Assembly: GCA_013284265.1 (NCBI GenBank) | Contig: JABTBR010000013.1 | Span: 1-64,000 of the forward strand | Origin: Oxalobacteraceae bacterium | GTDB taxonomy: Bacteria > Pseudomonadota > Gammaproteobacteria > Burkholderiales > Burkholderiaceae_D | DNA length: 64,000 nucleotides | Reading direction: 5' to 3' | Shown: positions 35,347 to 44,104 of the stretch, piece after piece | Position numbering within the stretch: position 1 is the first letter of the stretch | Layout of the letters: every line of letters begins with the position of its first letter | Notes under the pieces: generated by a model | Databases searched by the model: none | What the model saw: only the letters and a program-made list of their open reading frames with translations | What the model was told of the DNA's origin: nothing | Program-made: the position numbers and the translations under genes

Positions 35347-36018
35347 CTATAGGGGATGCCTGCGATTGTGTGCTGAGAAGCGGCGCAGCAGCCCAAGTAG
35401 GCCCAGACCGGCGAGCATCATGCCATAGCTCGCCGGCTCGGGAATCGCTACCGTCTGGATGTGCAGGCTGTAGCTGTCAAGCTGGACACCTGAGCCTATG
35501 CCATCGGCATTCAGATTCCAGCGTAGCGTGACGCGCATGCTGTCCGGCTGGAAGCCTGGATAGACTTCCAGTGAATCAACATTGCCATCGCTATTGAAAT
35601 GCGCGTTGACGCTGGCGCCCGTTGGGGACGACAGAGCGTCGTAATAAGACGCAAAGCCAAGATCAGCATTCGTATCGGTCCGATACGCAAAAAAACCGGC
35701 CATCACCGAAGCACTGCTTGCACCCGCCGCGCTGAGCAGGCCGGTGATGTTGAATGTCGGTATAGATTCCAGCCGGTAGCCGGCATGCGCAACAATCCGG
35801 ACATCTTTGAACGATACCAGTTGGTTATTGGCAATGTGATCGCCGGGCAAAAAGCTCAGCTGGTCGCCGACCACGCTGACGCCTGGAAACAGGCCACTGT
35901 CAAAGATAAAATCGACATGTTCACCGCTCAACTGCGCGGCGTGAACCGCGCCTGCACCGCTCAGTAACAGTGCGGCAGCGCAGATTCGCGCGCCATTGGA
36001 ATTGCAAAAGTTTTTCAT
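35347..36018 (-). CDS. PEP-CTERM sorted protein inside the hpn operon
   Basis: A 223-residue exported protein. The N-terminal signal peptide ends near residue 28 (GAVHAAQ). The C-terminus carries the full sorting signal: VAIPEPASYGMMLAG, a hydrophobic helix, then the basic RRFSAHNRR. Exosortases recognise this PEP motif. The mature part has no recognised domain but is beta-rich, as in many such proteins. GGAG lies five bases before the ATG at 36018. It sits between hpnC and hpnD on the same strand, 39 bases upstream of hpnD. The hpn genes act in lipid synthesis, so the position suggests insertion or a functional link to envelope building. Confidence 0.9.
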   Translation of the reverse strand: MKNFCNSNGARICAAALLLSGAGAVHAAQLSGEHVDFIFDSGLFPGVSVVGDQLSFLPGDHIANNQLVSFKDVRIVAHAGYRLESIPTFNITGLLSAAGASSASVMAGFFAYRTDTNADLGFASYYDALSSPTGASVNAHFNSDGNVDSLEVYPGFQPDSMRVTLRWNLNADGIGSGVQLDSYSLHIQTVAIPEPASYGMMLAGLGLLGLLRRFSAHNRRHPL

Positions 36019-36114
36019 GTGAGCTCCGGGAGTTGGACGACACGTTGGCAAACTTTTACAGTATGGGGCATTGTGCAAATAACAATCTATTAAATTGTCA
36101 CGAATGCAAAACTA

Positions 36115-36963
36115 TTATTGCGGCATGAGTTTGGTTTGCTGCTTCATGCGGCTTTTCATCCTTAGCGCAGCCCAGAACACGCGCAGCCAGTCGGCCCTGG
36201 CCAGCTTGGGACGGCGCCGGAACACGTCGTAGTCCACCGCTTCGATGGCGTCCAGGATCGCCAGGCCGCCTTGCACCACCATGCGCAGCTCGAAACCGAT
36301 GCGCCCGCGCAGGCGCAGGGCCAGCGGCGCACCGCTCAGCATCAGGGCGCGGGTGCGCTCCACTTCGAACTTCATCAGCGCGCGCCAGCGCGGACGGGCG
36401 CTTTCGTGATCGAGCGCGGCCGGGGAGATGGCGTAGCGGCTCAAATCTTCCAACGGGATGTAGATGCGTTCCTTATGCGTGTCGATGGCGACATCTTGGA
36501 GGAAGTTAATTAATTGCAAGGCAGTGCAGATGGCATCGGAATCGCGTACATTCTGCTCATCGGCCTGTTGGTAAAGCGACAGCATCAGCAGGCCCACCGG
36601 ATTGGCGGAACGGGCGCAGTAGTCGAGCAGGGCATTATATGTGGCGTAGCGGCTGACGGTCACGTCTTGCTTGAAGGCGGACAGCAGGTCGTACAGCGGC
36701 TTGGTCGGCAACTGAAATTGGGCGATCACGCCGGCCAGGCGGTCGAACATGACGTTGCCGCCGGGCTCGCCGTGTTCGATGCGTCCCAGCGCCTGCTCGT
36801 AGGCGCTCAGCTCGGCCAGGCGCTGTTCGGGTGCGGCGTCGCCTTCATCGGCCAGGTCGTCGGCGCTGCGCGCGAAGGCGTAGATGGCTTCGACTGCCGG
36901 ACGCAAACGCTTGGGTAGCAAAATGGATGCAACCGGGAAATTTTCGTAGTGTTCGACGGACAT
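36115..36963 (-). CDS. hpnC: Squalene/hydroxysqualene synthase HpnC
   Basis: A 282-residue prenyl-transferase-like protein that converts presqualene diphosphate to hydroxysqualene. It begins SVEHYENFPVASILLPKRLR, typical of HpnC, and carries ARSADDLADEGD (about 36-47) and QLINFLQDVAIDTHKERIYIP (about 158-178) as the two Asp-rich sites. The ATG at 36963 is preferred to a TTG six codons upstream. It is the first gene of the squalene set and reads away from the RND efflux genes; the shared gap holds an inverted repeat. Confidence 0.92.
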   Translation of the reverse strand: MSVEHYENFPVASILLPKRLRPAVEAIYAFARSADDLADEGDAAPEQRLAELSAYEQALGRIEHGEPGGNVMFDRLAGVIAQFQLPTKPLYDLLSAFKQDVTVSRYATYNALLDYCARSANPVGLLMLSLYQQADEQNVRDSDAICTALQLINFLQDVAIDTHKERIYIPLEDLSRYAISPAALDHESARPRWRALMKFEVERTRALMLSGAPLALRLRGRIGFELRMVVQGGLAILDAIEAVDYDVFRRRPKLARADWLRVFWAALRMKSRMKQQTKLMPQ

Positions 36964-36984
36964 AAATAGCCGATTTTTCAAATT

Positions 36985-37055
36985 AATGACGCGAAAGTCA
37001 TTTGCAAACGCAGATGATATGATTATAATTACTTAACGGAAAGTCATTTATTTCC
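36985..37055. promoter_or_regulatory. Inverted and direct repeats in the hpnC / RND divergent gap
   Basis: AATGAC-GCGAAA-GTCATT (36985-37002) is a perfect 6-bp inverted repeat. The word GAAAGTCATTT occurs twice, at 36993-37003 and 37039-37049, and the second copy is flanked by GGAAA/TTTCC (37038-37055). The stretch is AT-rich. It could be an operator for the efflux genes, for hpnC, or both. No regulator gene is adjacent. Confidence 0.45.
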
Positions 37056-37184
37056 GCTCATAATAGTAGTGGTATCTTTGACTCACAGCAAGTTTTTGGA
37101 TGTGCAGGTAGACATCGGACCTATCCGGTTGGAATTGTTGCCTGCTAGAAAAGCTGGACTGCCCGCATAGTAAAGGAAAATACC

Positions 37185-38381
37185 GTGGTTGCTTTGAAAA
37201 CCCTGCGTTCCCCCCGTCATTTCGTCTCCGCTCCGCTCCTATCCCTGGTGACCGCCGCCGCGCTGCTCAGCGCATGCGCCAAGCCGCCGGAAAAGACCGA
37301 AGACATCCGTCCGGTGCGCGCCATCGTCCTCAGCAGCAGCGACGTGGCAGTGAACGCGGAGTTTTCCGGTGAGGTGCGGGCGCGGGTGGAGTCGCGTCTG
37401 GGCTTCCGCGTGGGCGGCAAGATCGTCGCGCGCAAGGTCGATGTGGGCACGGTGGTCAAACATGGCCAGGTGTTGATGCAGCTCGATCCCCAGGATTTGC
37501 AGCTGTCGCAGGCCCAGGCCATGGCCGGGCTGCGCGCGGCGGAAACCAATCGCGACCTGGCGCGCGCCGAACTGAAGCGCTATCAGGAATTGCGCGCCAA
37601 GAATTTCGTCAGCCAGGCCGTGCTCGATACCAAGGATTCGGCGTTTAAATCGGCCCAGGCCAGCGTGGACTCGGCCCAGGCCGCCTATCGCGGCCAGTCG
37701 AATCAGGCGGGCTATGCCACCCTGGTGTCCGATGCCGACGGCGTGGTGACGGCGGTCGATGCCGAAGTCGGCCAGGTGGTGACGCCGGGTACGCCGGTGG
37801 TGCGGGTGGCCAAGGCGGGCGAGAAGGAAATCGTCATCGGCTTGCCGGAAGATAAAGTGGAAACGCTGCGCCGCATTTCCGATGTGCAGGTGCGGCTGTG
37901 GGCCAATCCCAAGGACGTGGTCGCTGGCAAGATCCGTGAAATCTCTCCGGTGGCCGATCCGGCTACCCGTACTTACACGGCCAAGGTAACGATTCCCGAC
38001 ACGCTGAGCGAAGCGCGGCTGGGGATGACGGCGGTGGTGCAGTTCGCCTCCAAGACGCCGACCCCGCAGATCAAGGTGCCGCTGACGGCCTTGTTCTATG
38101 AAAAAGCCACTACCTCGGTGTGGGTGGTGGAGGGCGGCGCCGTGCGACTGGTGCCGGTCACCATTGGCGGCGCGGCGGGCAATGAATTGATCCTGGCCAG
38201 CGGCGTCAAGGCCGGCCAGACGGTCGTCACGGCGGGCGTGAACCTGCTCAAGCCGGGCCAGAAGGTCAAGATACTCGGCAATGATGTGCCTGCGCCAGGT
38301 CCGGCCAAACCGGTGGCCGGGGCTGCGCCCACGGTCGCCGCCGCCGCGACTGGTGGCGACAAGGCGGAGGCCGCCAAATGA
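37185..38381 (+). CDS. RND efflux periplasmic adaptor lipoprotein (MFP)
   Basis: A 398-residue membrane-fusion protein. It has a lipobox (ALLSAC, Cys about residue 31), so it is anchored to the inner membrane by lipid. Barrel-sandwich halves FRVGGKIVARKVDVGTVVKHGQ (about 65-85) and LVSDADGVVTAVDAEVGQVV (about 180-200) flank a coiled-coil hairpin rich in Gln and Ala; a beta-barrel and membrane-proximal domain follow. The start is a GTG with AAAGGAAAA upstream. The stop overlaps the pump gene (ATGA). Substrate range cannot be told. No outer membrane factor gene follows. Confidence 0.92.
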   Translation: MVALKTLRSPRHFVSAPLLSLVTAAALLSACAKPPEKTEDIRPVRAIVLSSSDVAVNAEFSGEVRARVESRLGFRVGGKIVARKVDVGTVVKHGQVLMQLDPQDLQLSQAQAMAGLRAAETNRDLARAELKRYQELRAKNFVSQAVLDTKDSAFKSAQASVDSAQAAYRGQSNQAGYATLVSDADGVVTAVDAEVGQVVTPGTPVVRVAKAGEKEIVIGLPEDKVETLRRISDVQVRLWANPKDVVAGKIREISPVADPATRTYTAKVTIPDTLSEARLGMTAVVQFASKTPTPQIKVPLTALFYEKATTSVWVVEGGAVRLVPVTIGGAAGNELILASGVKAGQTVVTAGVNLLKPGQKVKILGNDVPAPGPAKPVAGAAPTVAAAATGGDKAEAAK

Positions 38382-41300
38382 AGGGAGGATTCAATCTCTC
38401 ACGCTGGGCGCTGGAACATATTCCGCTCGCACGTTACCTGATCGCCGTGCTGCTGATTGGCGGCATGCTCAGTTACAGCAGTCTGGGCCAGGATGAAGAT
38501 CCGCCGTTCACCTTCCGCGTGATGGTGGTGCGCGCGATCTGGCCGGGCGCGACCTCGCTGCAGATGGCCGAACAGGTCACCGATAAACTGGAAAAGAAGC
38601 TCCAGGAAACCCCGTCCATCGATGAAATCACCAGCTATTCGAAACCCGGCGAAACGCTGATCCTGGTCAAGCTGCGCGAATCGGCGCCGCCCAAGGATGT
38701 GGCTGCATCGTGGTATCAGGTGCGCAAGAAGATCGGCGATGTGCGCGGCACCTTGCCGCCGGGCGTGCAGGGCCCCTTCTTCAATGATGAGTTCGGCGAT
38801 ACCTATGGTTCCATCTTTGCCTTGTCCGGCGACGGCTTCAGTTATGCCGAGATGAAGGACTATGCCGACTTCGTGCGCCAGCAGCTGTTGAATGTGCCGC
38901 TGGTGTCGAAGGTCGAGTTGTTCGGCGTGCAGGACGAGAAGATCAATATCGAGTTTTCGCACAAGAAGTTCGCCCAGTTGGGGATTCCCTTCGAGGCCAT
39001 CGTCAACCAGATCGCCACCCAGAACTCGGTCGAGTCGACCGGCGTGCTGGTGACGCCGACCGACAATCTGCAAGTGCGCGTCACGGGCGCGCTGAAAACG
39101 GTGAAGGATCTGGAAGAGCTGGAACTGCGTGCCAACGGCACCACTTTCCGCCTGGGCGACTTCGCCACCGTCAAGCGCGAATATAAAGATCCGCCGCAGG
39201 ACAAGATGCGCTTCAATGGCAAGGAAGTGATCGGCCTGGGCGTGTCGATGGAAAAGGGCGGCAATATCATCCAGCTCGGCAAGCATATGCAGAAAGCCGT
39301 CGAGCAGATGAAGGCCAAGATGCCGGTGGGTATCGAGCTGGAGCGCGTGTCGGATCAGCCGGTGGCGGTGGCCGCGTCGGTCAGCGAGTTCGTGCACACG
39401 CTGATCGAGGCGGTGCTGATCGTGCTGGCCGTCAGCTTCCTGGCGCTGGGCCTGCATACCAAACCGCTGCGCCTGGATGTGCGCCCGGGGCTGGTGGTGG
39501 CGCTGACGATTCCGCTGGTGCTGTCGGTGACCTTCCTGTTCATGCGCATGCTCGACATCGACCTGCACAAGATTTCGCTGGGCGCGCTGATCATTGCGCT
39601 GGGCCTGCTGGTGGACGATGCGATCATCGCGGTGGAAATGATGGTGCGCAAGATGGAGGAGGGCATGTCGCGCTTCGACGCGGCCACTTATGCTTACACC
39701 TCGACCGCGATTCCGATGTTGACGGGTACCTTGATTACGGTGGCGGGCTTCCTGCCGATCGGCCTGGCCAAGTCGGCGGCGGGCGAGTACACCTTCTCGC
39801 TGTTCTCGGTGAACGCGCTGGCCCTGCTGATTTCCTGGCTGGTGGCGGTGGTGTTTACGCCTTACATCGGCTATGTGCTGCTGAAAGTGAAGCCGCACGC
39901 CGGAAATGAGCACGATCTGTTTGATACGCCGGGCTTCCGCAAATTCCGCGCCGTGGTGACCTGGTGCGTGGAATACCGCAAGACCACGATCGCGGCGACC
40001 CTGGCGATCTTTGCGCTGGGCATTTACGGCTTCGGCTTTATCGAGAAGCAGTTCTTCCCGGATTCGAGCCGTCCCGAGCTGATGGTGGAGCTGTGGTCGC
40101 CGGAAGGCACGACTTTCGCCGCCAATGAAGCCCAGGTGAAGAAGTTCGAAGCCTTTATCCGCAAACAGGATGGCGTGTTCAGCGTGACCAGCTATGTGGG
40201 GACGGGGAGCCCGCGCTTCTATCTGCCGCTGGATCAGATTTTCCCGCAAAGTAATGTGTCGCAAGTGGTGGTGCTGCCCAAGGATCTGAAAACCCGTGGC
40301 TTGCTGCGCGAGAAGATCGTGGCCATCTTCAAGGAAGACTTCCCGGAAATCCGTGGTCGCGTCAAGCTGCTGCCGAACGGGCCGCCGGTGCCGTACCAGG
40401 TGCAGTTCCGCGTGACCGGCTCGGAAGTGGGCAAAGTGCGTGTCATCGCCGATCAGGTCAAGGACATCATGCGCGCCAATCCGAACACGGTGGGCGTCAA
40501 CGATAACTGGAATGAGTCGATCAAGGTGCTGCGCCTGGATCTGGATCAGGACAAGATGCGGGCGCTGGGCGTGACTTCGCAAACGGTGATGCGTGCGGCC
40601 AATACCATCTTGTCGGGTACCACGGTGGGGCAGTTCCGTGAAGATAACAAACTGATCGATATTCAGATCCGCCAGCCGCTGGACGAGCGCAACACGATTT
40701 CGGTTTTGAACGATACCAATATTCCTACCGGTACCGGCAAGTCGGTGACCATCAGCCAGCTGGCGCGGGCCCATTTTGTGTGGGAACCGGGCGTGGTCTG
40801 GCGCGAGGGGCGCGAATGGGCGATTACCGTGCAGTCGGACGTGGTCGACGGCATCCAGGGGCCGACCGTGTCGGGCCAGGTCAATCCCAAGCTGGAAGAG
40901 TTGCGCGCCAAGCTGCCGGCTGGTTATGCGATCAACGTCAAGGGCGCGGCGGCCGACAGCGGGGCGGCGGAAGCGTCGATCGCGGCCAATCTGCCGCTGG
41001 CGATCTTCATTATCTTTACCTTGCTGATGCTGCAGCTGCATAGTTTCTCGCGTTCGCTGCTGGTGTTCCTGACGGGGCCGCTGGGTGTGGCGGGGGCGGC
41101 CATGGCGCTGCTGCTGCTGGGGAGACCGCTGGGCTTTGTGGCGAATCTGGGTATCATTGCGCTGTTCGGCATGATTATCCGTAACTCGGTGATTCTGGTT
41201 GATCAGATCGAACAGGATATCGCCGCTGGCCATGCGCCTTGGGATGCGATCGTGGAATCGGCCGTGCGCCGCTGCCGTCCGATCATCCTGACGGCGGCCG

Positions 41301-41467
41301 CTGCGGCGCTGGCGATGATTCCGCTGTCGCGTTCGGTGTTCTGGGGGCCGATGGCGGTGGCCATCATGGGCGGGCTGGTGCTGGCGACGGCGCTGACCTT
41401 GCTGTTCCTGCCGGCACTGTATGCGGCCTGGTTCCGGGTGAAAAAGCCACAAGCGAAGGCGGTTTGA
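38378..41467 (+). CDS. RND-family efflux pump, AcrB/MexF-like
   Basis: A 1029-residue inner-membrane proton-driven pump of the hydrophobe/amphiphile family. It has the expected twelve helices, with two large periplasmic loops (about residues 40-330 and 560-860). The proton-relay aspartates are visible in LGLLVDDAIIAVEMMVRKMEEG (about 408-429). Its gene begins within the stop codon of the adaptor. Typical targets are drugs, dyes or solvents; here unknown. The loop sequences are closer to the shorter, multidrug type than to heavy-metal pumps (no Met-rich track is seen). Confidence 0.94.
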   Translation: MKGGFNLSRWALEHIPLARYLIAVLLIGGMLSYSSLGQDEDPPFTFRVMVVRAIWPGATSLQMAEQVTDKLEKKLQETPSIDEITSYSKPGETLILVKLRESAPPKDVAASWYQVRKKIGDVRGTLPPGVQGPFFNDEFGDTYGSIFALSGDGFSYAEMKDYADFVRQQLLNVPLVSKVELFGVQDEKINIEFSHKKFAQLGIPFEAIVNQIATQNSVESTGVLVTPTDNLQVRVTGALKTVKDLEELELRANGTTFRLGDFATVKREYKDPPQDKMRFNGKEVIGLGVSMEKGGNIIQLGKHMQKAVEQMKAKMPVGIELERVSDQPVAVAASVSEFVHTLIEAVLIVLAVSFLALGLHTKPLRLDVRPGLVVALTIPLVLSVTFLFMRMLDIDLHKISLGALIIALGLLVDDAIIAVEMMVRKMEEGMSRFDAATYAYTSTAIPMLTGTLITVAGFLPIGLAKSAAGEYTFSLFSVNALALLISWLVAVVFTPYIGYVLLKVKPHAGNEHDLFDTPGFRKFRAVVTWCVEYRKTTIAATLAIFALGIYGFGFIEKQFFPDSSRPELMVELWSPEGTTFAANEAQVKKFEAFIRKQDGVFSVTSYVGTGSPRFYLPLDQIFPQSNVSQVVVLPKDLKTRGLLREKIVAIFKEDFPEIRGRVKLLPNGPPVPYQVQFRVTGSEVGKVRVIADQVKDIMRANPNTVGVNDNWNESIKVLRLDLDQDKMRALGVTSQTVMRAANTILSGTTVGQFREDNKLIDIQIRQPLDERNTISVLNDTNIPTGTGKSVTISQLARAHFVWEPGVVWREGREWAITVQSDVVDGIQGPTVSGQVNPKLEELRAKLPAGYAINVKGAAADSGAAEASIAANLPLAIFIIFTLLMLQLHSFSRSLLVFLTGPLGVAGAAMALLLLGRPLGFVANLGIIALFGMIIRNSVILVDQIEQDIAAGHAPWDAIVESAVRRCRPIILTAAAAALAMIPLSRSVFWGPMAVAIMGGLVLATALTLLFLPALYAAWFRVKKPQAKAV

Positions 41468-41497
41468 GGTGCCGGCTTAGGTATGCCGCAAACGCTT

Positions 41498-41567
41498 TTA
41501 GAACCCACGGCAAAGAGCCGGGGTCTGACCCGACGGGTCAGACCCCAGGGTTACGCCCTGGGTTTGG
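41498..41567. repeat. Dispersed palindromic repeat, copy 3
   Basis: Reads AACCCACGGCAAAGAGCCG, GGGTCTGACCC, GACGGGTCAGACCCC, AGGGTTACGCCCTGGGTTT. The two outer arms (AACCCACGGC and GCCCTGGGTT) and the two inner arms pair. It lies just after the RND pump stop codon. The gap up to the tRNA (41568-41824) otherwise holds only the hairpin at 41773-41813. Confidence 0.85.
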
Positions 41568-41772
41568 AATAATATATCGGCCCGCAGGCGACGAGGCGGC
41601 TTTCCCGTTCGCAGGCGTACCGCGCAAGTTAGAATGAATTTAATAAAAGTAATTGAAATTTCGCGTAAATAAGCGCCATGTTGGCGATAAGTTAAAAATC
41701 GCCACATTTCGCCGAAAAACCCGTTAAAATACCGCGTTGAAGTTGAAAGCTCCTGGGCAACTTAGCCAGGAC

Positions 41773-41813
41773 AGGGCGACCGTTTTCACTTACGGGTCGC
41801 CCTTTGCTTTTGT
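41773..41813 (+). terminator. Hairpin before tRNA-Leu (putative terminator)
   Basis: AGGGCGACC at 41773-41781 pairs with GGTCGCCCT at 41795-41803 around a 13-base loop; a T-rich tract (TTGCTTTTG) follows. It could end a short upstream transcript or isolate the tRNA. The loop is larger than in classical terminators, so confidence is moderate. Confidence 0.5.
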
Positions 41814-41824
41814 GCAAACATGCC

Positions 41825-41911
41825 GCGAGGATGGCGAAATTGGTAGACGCACCAGGTTTAGGTCCTGACGCCAGCAATGGTGTGGGGGTTCGAGTCCCCC
41901 TCCTCGCACCA
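41825..41911 (+). tRNA. tRNA-Leu (TAG)
   Basis: An 87-base tRNA with acceptor stem GCGAGGA/TCCTCGC, D-loop AAATTGGTAGAC, anticodon loop TTTAGGT (anticodon TAG), a class II long variable arm, TTCGAGTC in the T-loop and an encoded CCA end. It lies directly upstream of tig, an order seen in related genomes. Confidence 0.97.
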
Positions 41912-41943
41912 ACTGTTTTTTTATTTTTTGGACGATTTTTACA

Positions 41944-43284
41944 ATGGCAACTGCAGTCGAAACCTTGGGCAAACTCGAACGTCGTATCACGATCTCCTTC
42001 CCGCTGACCGATGTCCGCAGCGAAGTTGAGAAACGCTTGAAAGTGCAAGCCAAGTCGGCTAAGGCACCAGGCTTCCGTCCGGGTAAAGTTCCTCTGAAAA
42101 TGGTCGCAGCACAATACGGTTATCAGATCGAGACCGAAGTGCTGAACGATAAAGTTGGCCGCGCCTTCAACGACGCCGCTAACGAAAACAATCTGCGTGT
42201 AGCCGGCTACCCGCGCATTGAACCGAAAAACGAATCGCCAGAAGGCCAGCTGACCTTCGACGCGACCTTCGAAATCTACCCGGAAGTCGTCATCGGCGAC
42301 CTGACCACCGTGGAAATCGAAACCGTCAAGGCTGACGTGTCGGAAACCGAAATCGACAAAACCATCGAAATCCTGCGCAAGCAACGTGTGCACTTCCACA
42401 CCAAGGGCGAAGCAGGCGAGCACGGCGACGGCGGCGCAGCCATTGCTGCCAACGGCGACCGCGTGACCGTGGACTTCGTCGGCTCGATCGACGGCGTGGA
42501 ATTCCCAGGCGGTAAAGCGGACGACTACGGCTTCGTGCTGGGCGAAGGCCGCATGCTGCCGGAATTCGAAGCAGCGACCATCGGCCTGAAAGTCGGCGAA
42601 GCGAAAACCTTCCCACTGGCTTTCCCAGAGGACTACCATGGTAAAGACGTGGCCGGCAAAACCGCCTCGTTCACCATCACCCTGAAAAAGCTGGAATGGG
42701 CGCACCTGCCGGAAGTCGATGCTGAATTCGCAAAATCGCTGGGCGTGGCCGATGGCGACGTGGCAAAAATGCGCGAAGACATCAAAGTCAACCTGGAACG
42801 CGAAGTCGCTGGCCGTGTAAAAGCACGCAACAAGGAAGCCGTCATGGATGCGCTGGTGAAAACCGCCTCCCTGGACGTGCCACAAGCACTGGTATCGCAA
42901 GACACCGAGCGCCTGGCTGAGCTGACCCGTCAGGACATGGCGCAGCGCGGCATGAACGTCAAGGACGTGCCTTTCCCACCAGAGCTGTTCACCGAAAAAG
43001 CCGAGCGTCGCGTACGTCTGGGCCTGATTCTGTCGCAACTGGTTGGCGAGCAGAAGCTGCAAGCGACTCCGGAACAAGTCAAGGCCCAGGTGGAAGATTT
43101 CGCCCAAAGCTACGAAGATCCACGCGAAGTGCTGAAGTACTACTACAGCGACCGTCGTCGTCTGGGTGAAGTCGAAGCCCTTGTATTAGAAGAAAACGTC
43201 GTTAACTATGTCCTGGGCCTGTCCAAGACGTCGGCTAAGGTTGTGGCCTTCGACGAACTGATGGGAAGCAACGCTCAAGCGTAA
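41944..43284 (+). CDS. tig: Trigger factor, ribosome-associated chaperone and prolyl isomerase
   Basis: A 446-residue chaperone that receives nascent chains at the ribosome exit. The ribosome-binding signature is at residues 42-50 ([13 protein letters not shown]), the FKBP-type isomerase domain follows at about 165-250 ([20 protein letters not shown]), and a helical chaperone arm continues to the C-terminus. Length matches the family (430-450). It starts the classical tig-clpP-clpX-lon cluster. The next gene begins 58 bases after the stop, with a strong hairpin in between. Confidence 0.97.
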   Translation: MATAVETLGKLERRITISFPLTDVRSEVEKRLKVQAKSAKAPGFRPGKVPLKMVAAQYGYQIETEVLNDKVGRAFNDAANENNLRVAGYPRIEPKNESPEGQLTFDATFEIYPEVVIGDLTTVEIETVKADVSETEIDKTIEILRKQRVHFHTKGEAGEHGDGGAAIAANGDRVTVDFVGSIDGVEFPGGKADDYGFVLGEGRMLPEFEAATIGLKVGEAKTFPLAFPEDYHGKDVAGKTASFTITLKKLEWAHLPEVDAEFAKSLGVADGDVAKMREDIKVNLEREVAGRVKARNKEAVMDALVKTASLDVPQALVSQDTERLAELTRQDMAQRGMNVKDVPFPPELFTEKAERRVRLGLILSQLVGEQKLQATPEQVKAQVEDFAQSYEDPREVLKYYYSDRRRLGEVEALVLEENVVNYVLGLSKTSAKVVAFDELMGSNAQA

Positions 43285-43292
43285 TCCAGACC

Positions 43293-43312
43293 CGGCCGGG
43301 TTCGCCCGGCCG
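43293..43312 (+). promoter_or_regulatory. Stable TTCG-loop hairpin between tig and clpP
   Basis: CGGCCGGG-TTCG-CCCGGCCG is a perfect 8-bp GC stem closed by an extra-stable UUCG tetraloop in RNA. No T-run follows, so it is not a classical terminator. It could stabilise the tig mRNA end or set the ratio of tig to clpP. Confidence 0.55.
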
Positions 43313-43342
43313 CTCTGCTTCACAAGAAAAGGAATGACTGGA

Positions 43343-43960
43343 ATGAACCGTAACCCGGCGCTGGACACTGAAATGCTGGGCCTCGTGCCCATGGTGGTGG
43401 AACAAAGCGGCCGCGGCGAGCGCTCCTATGACATTTATTCGCGCCTGCTGAAGGAGCGCGTAATTTTCATGGTTGGGCCCGTCAACGACCAGATGGCGAA
43501 CCTGATTGTCGCCCAGTTGCTGTTCCTGGAAAGTGAAAATCCTGACAAGGATATTTCCCTGTACATTAATTCCCCTGGCGGTTCCGTGTCGGCCGGCCTG
43601 GCGATCTTCGATACGATGCAGTTCATCAAGCCGGACGTGTCCACCCTGTGCACCGGGATGGCCGCTTCGATGGGTGCCTTCCTGCTGGCCGCTGGTGCCA
43701 AGGGCAAGCGCTTCTCGCTGCCGAACTCGCGCATCATGATTCACCAGCCTTCGGGCGGTTCGCAAGGCATGGCATCCGACATCGAGATCCAGGCCAAGGA
43801 AATCTTGTACCTGCGTCATCGCCTGAACAGTATCATGGCGGAACGCACGGGCCAGACGGTCGAACAAATTGCCAAGGACACGGATCGCGATCGCTTCCTG
43901 TCCGCCGAAGAGGCCACCGAGTACGGTTTGATCGACCAAGTGTTGACCACCCGGGCTTGA
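43343..43960 (+). CDS. clpP: ATP-dependent Clp protease proteolytic subunit
   Basis: A 205-residue serine protease subunit that forms the double heptameric chamber. The catalytic Ser is in [14 protein letters not shown] (about residue 107), His in [12 protein letters not shown] (about 132) and Asp within the DRDRF region (about 181). The ATG at 43343 is preferred because AAGGA lies about ten bases upstream; an ATG at 43334 would sit almost on it. clpX follows after a terminator, so each gene probably also has its own control. Confidence 0.97.
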   Translation: MNRNPALDTEMLGLVPMVVEQSGRGERSYDIYSRLLKERVIFMVGPVNDQMANLIVAQLLFLESENPDKDISLYINSPGGSVSAGLAIFDTMQFIKPDVSTLCTGMAASMGAFLLAAGAKGKRFSLPNSRIMIHQPSGGSQGMASDIEIQAKEILYLRHRLNSIMAERTGQTVEQIAKDTDRDRFLSAEEATEYGLIDQVLTTRA

Positions 43961-43985
43961 TGCGTCCCAAGCGGTAAAGCTAAAA

Positions 43986-44027
43986 AAACGCCCGGACGCT
44001 CAAACGTTCGGGCGTTTCGTTTTTATT
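43986..44027 (+). terminator. Rho-independent terminator after clpP
   Basis: AAACGCCCGGACG (43986-43998) pairs with CGTTCGGGCGTTT (44005-44017), six-base loop, one G-T pair, followed by CGTTTTTATTT. The A-run before the stem means it could also work on the other strand. It separates clpP from clpX. Confidence 0.88.
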
Positions 44028-44104
44028 TCGGGTAGCATGTGGTTTGTACGCGGTTTTTCCCCACTGCATATGCATTCGCACCCAACACCTTAGAAAACAG
44101 CCCC

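Noticed and set aside
38399..41452. A 1017-codon open frame opposite to the RND pump gene
   Set aside because: Antisense shadow: composition dominated by His, Arg and Gln; the sense frame is a clear RND pump.
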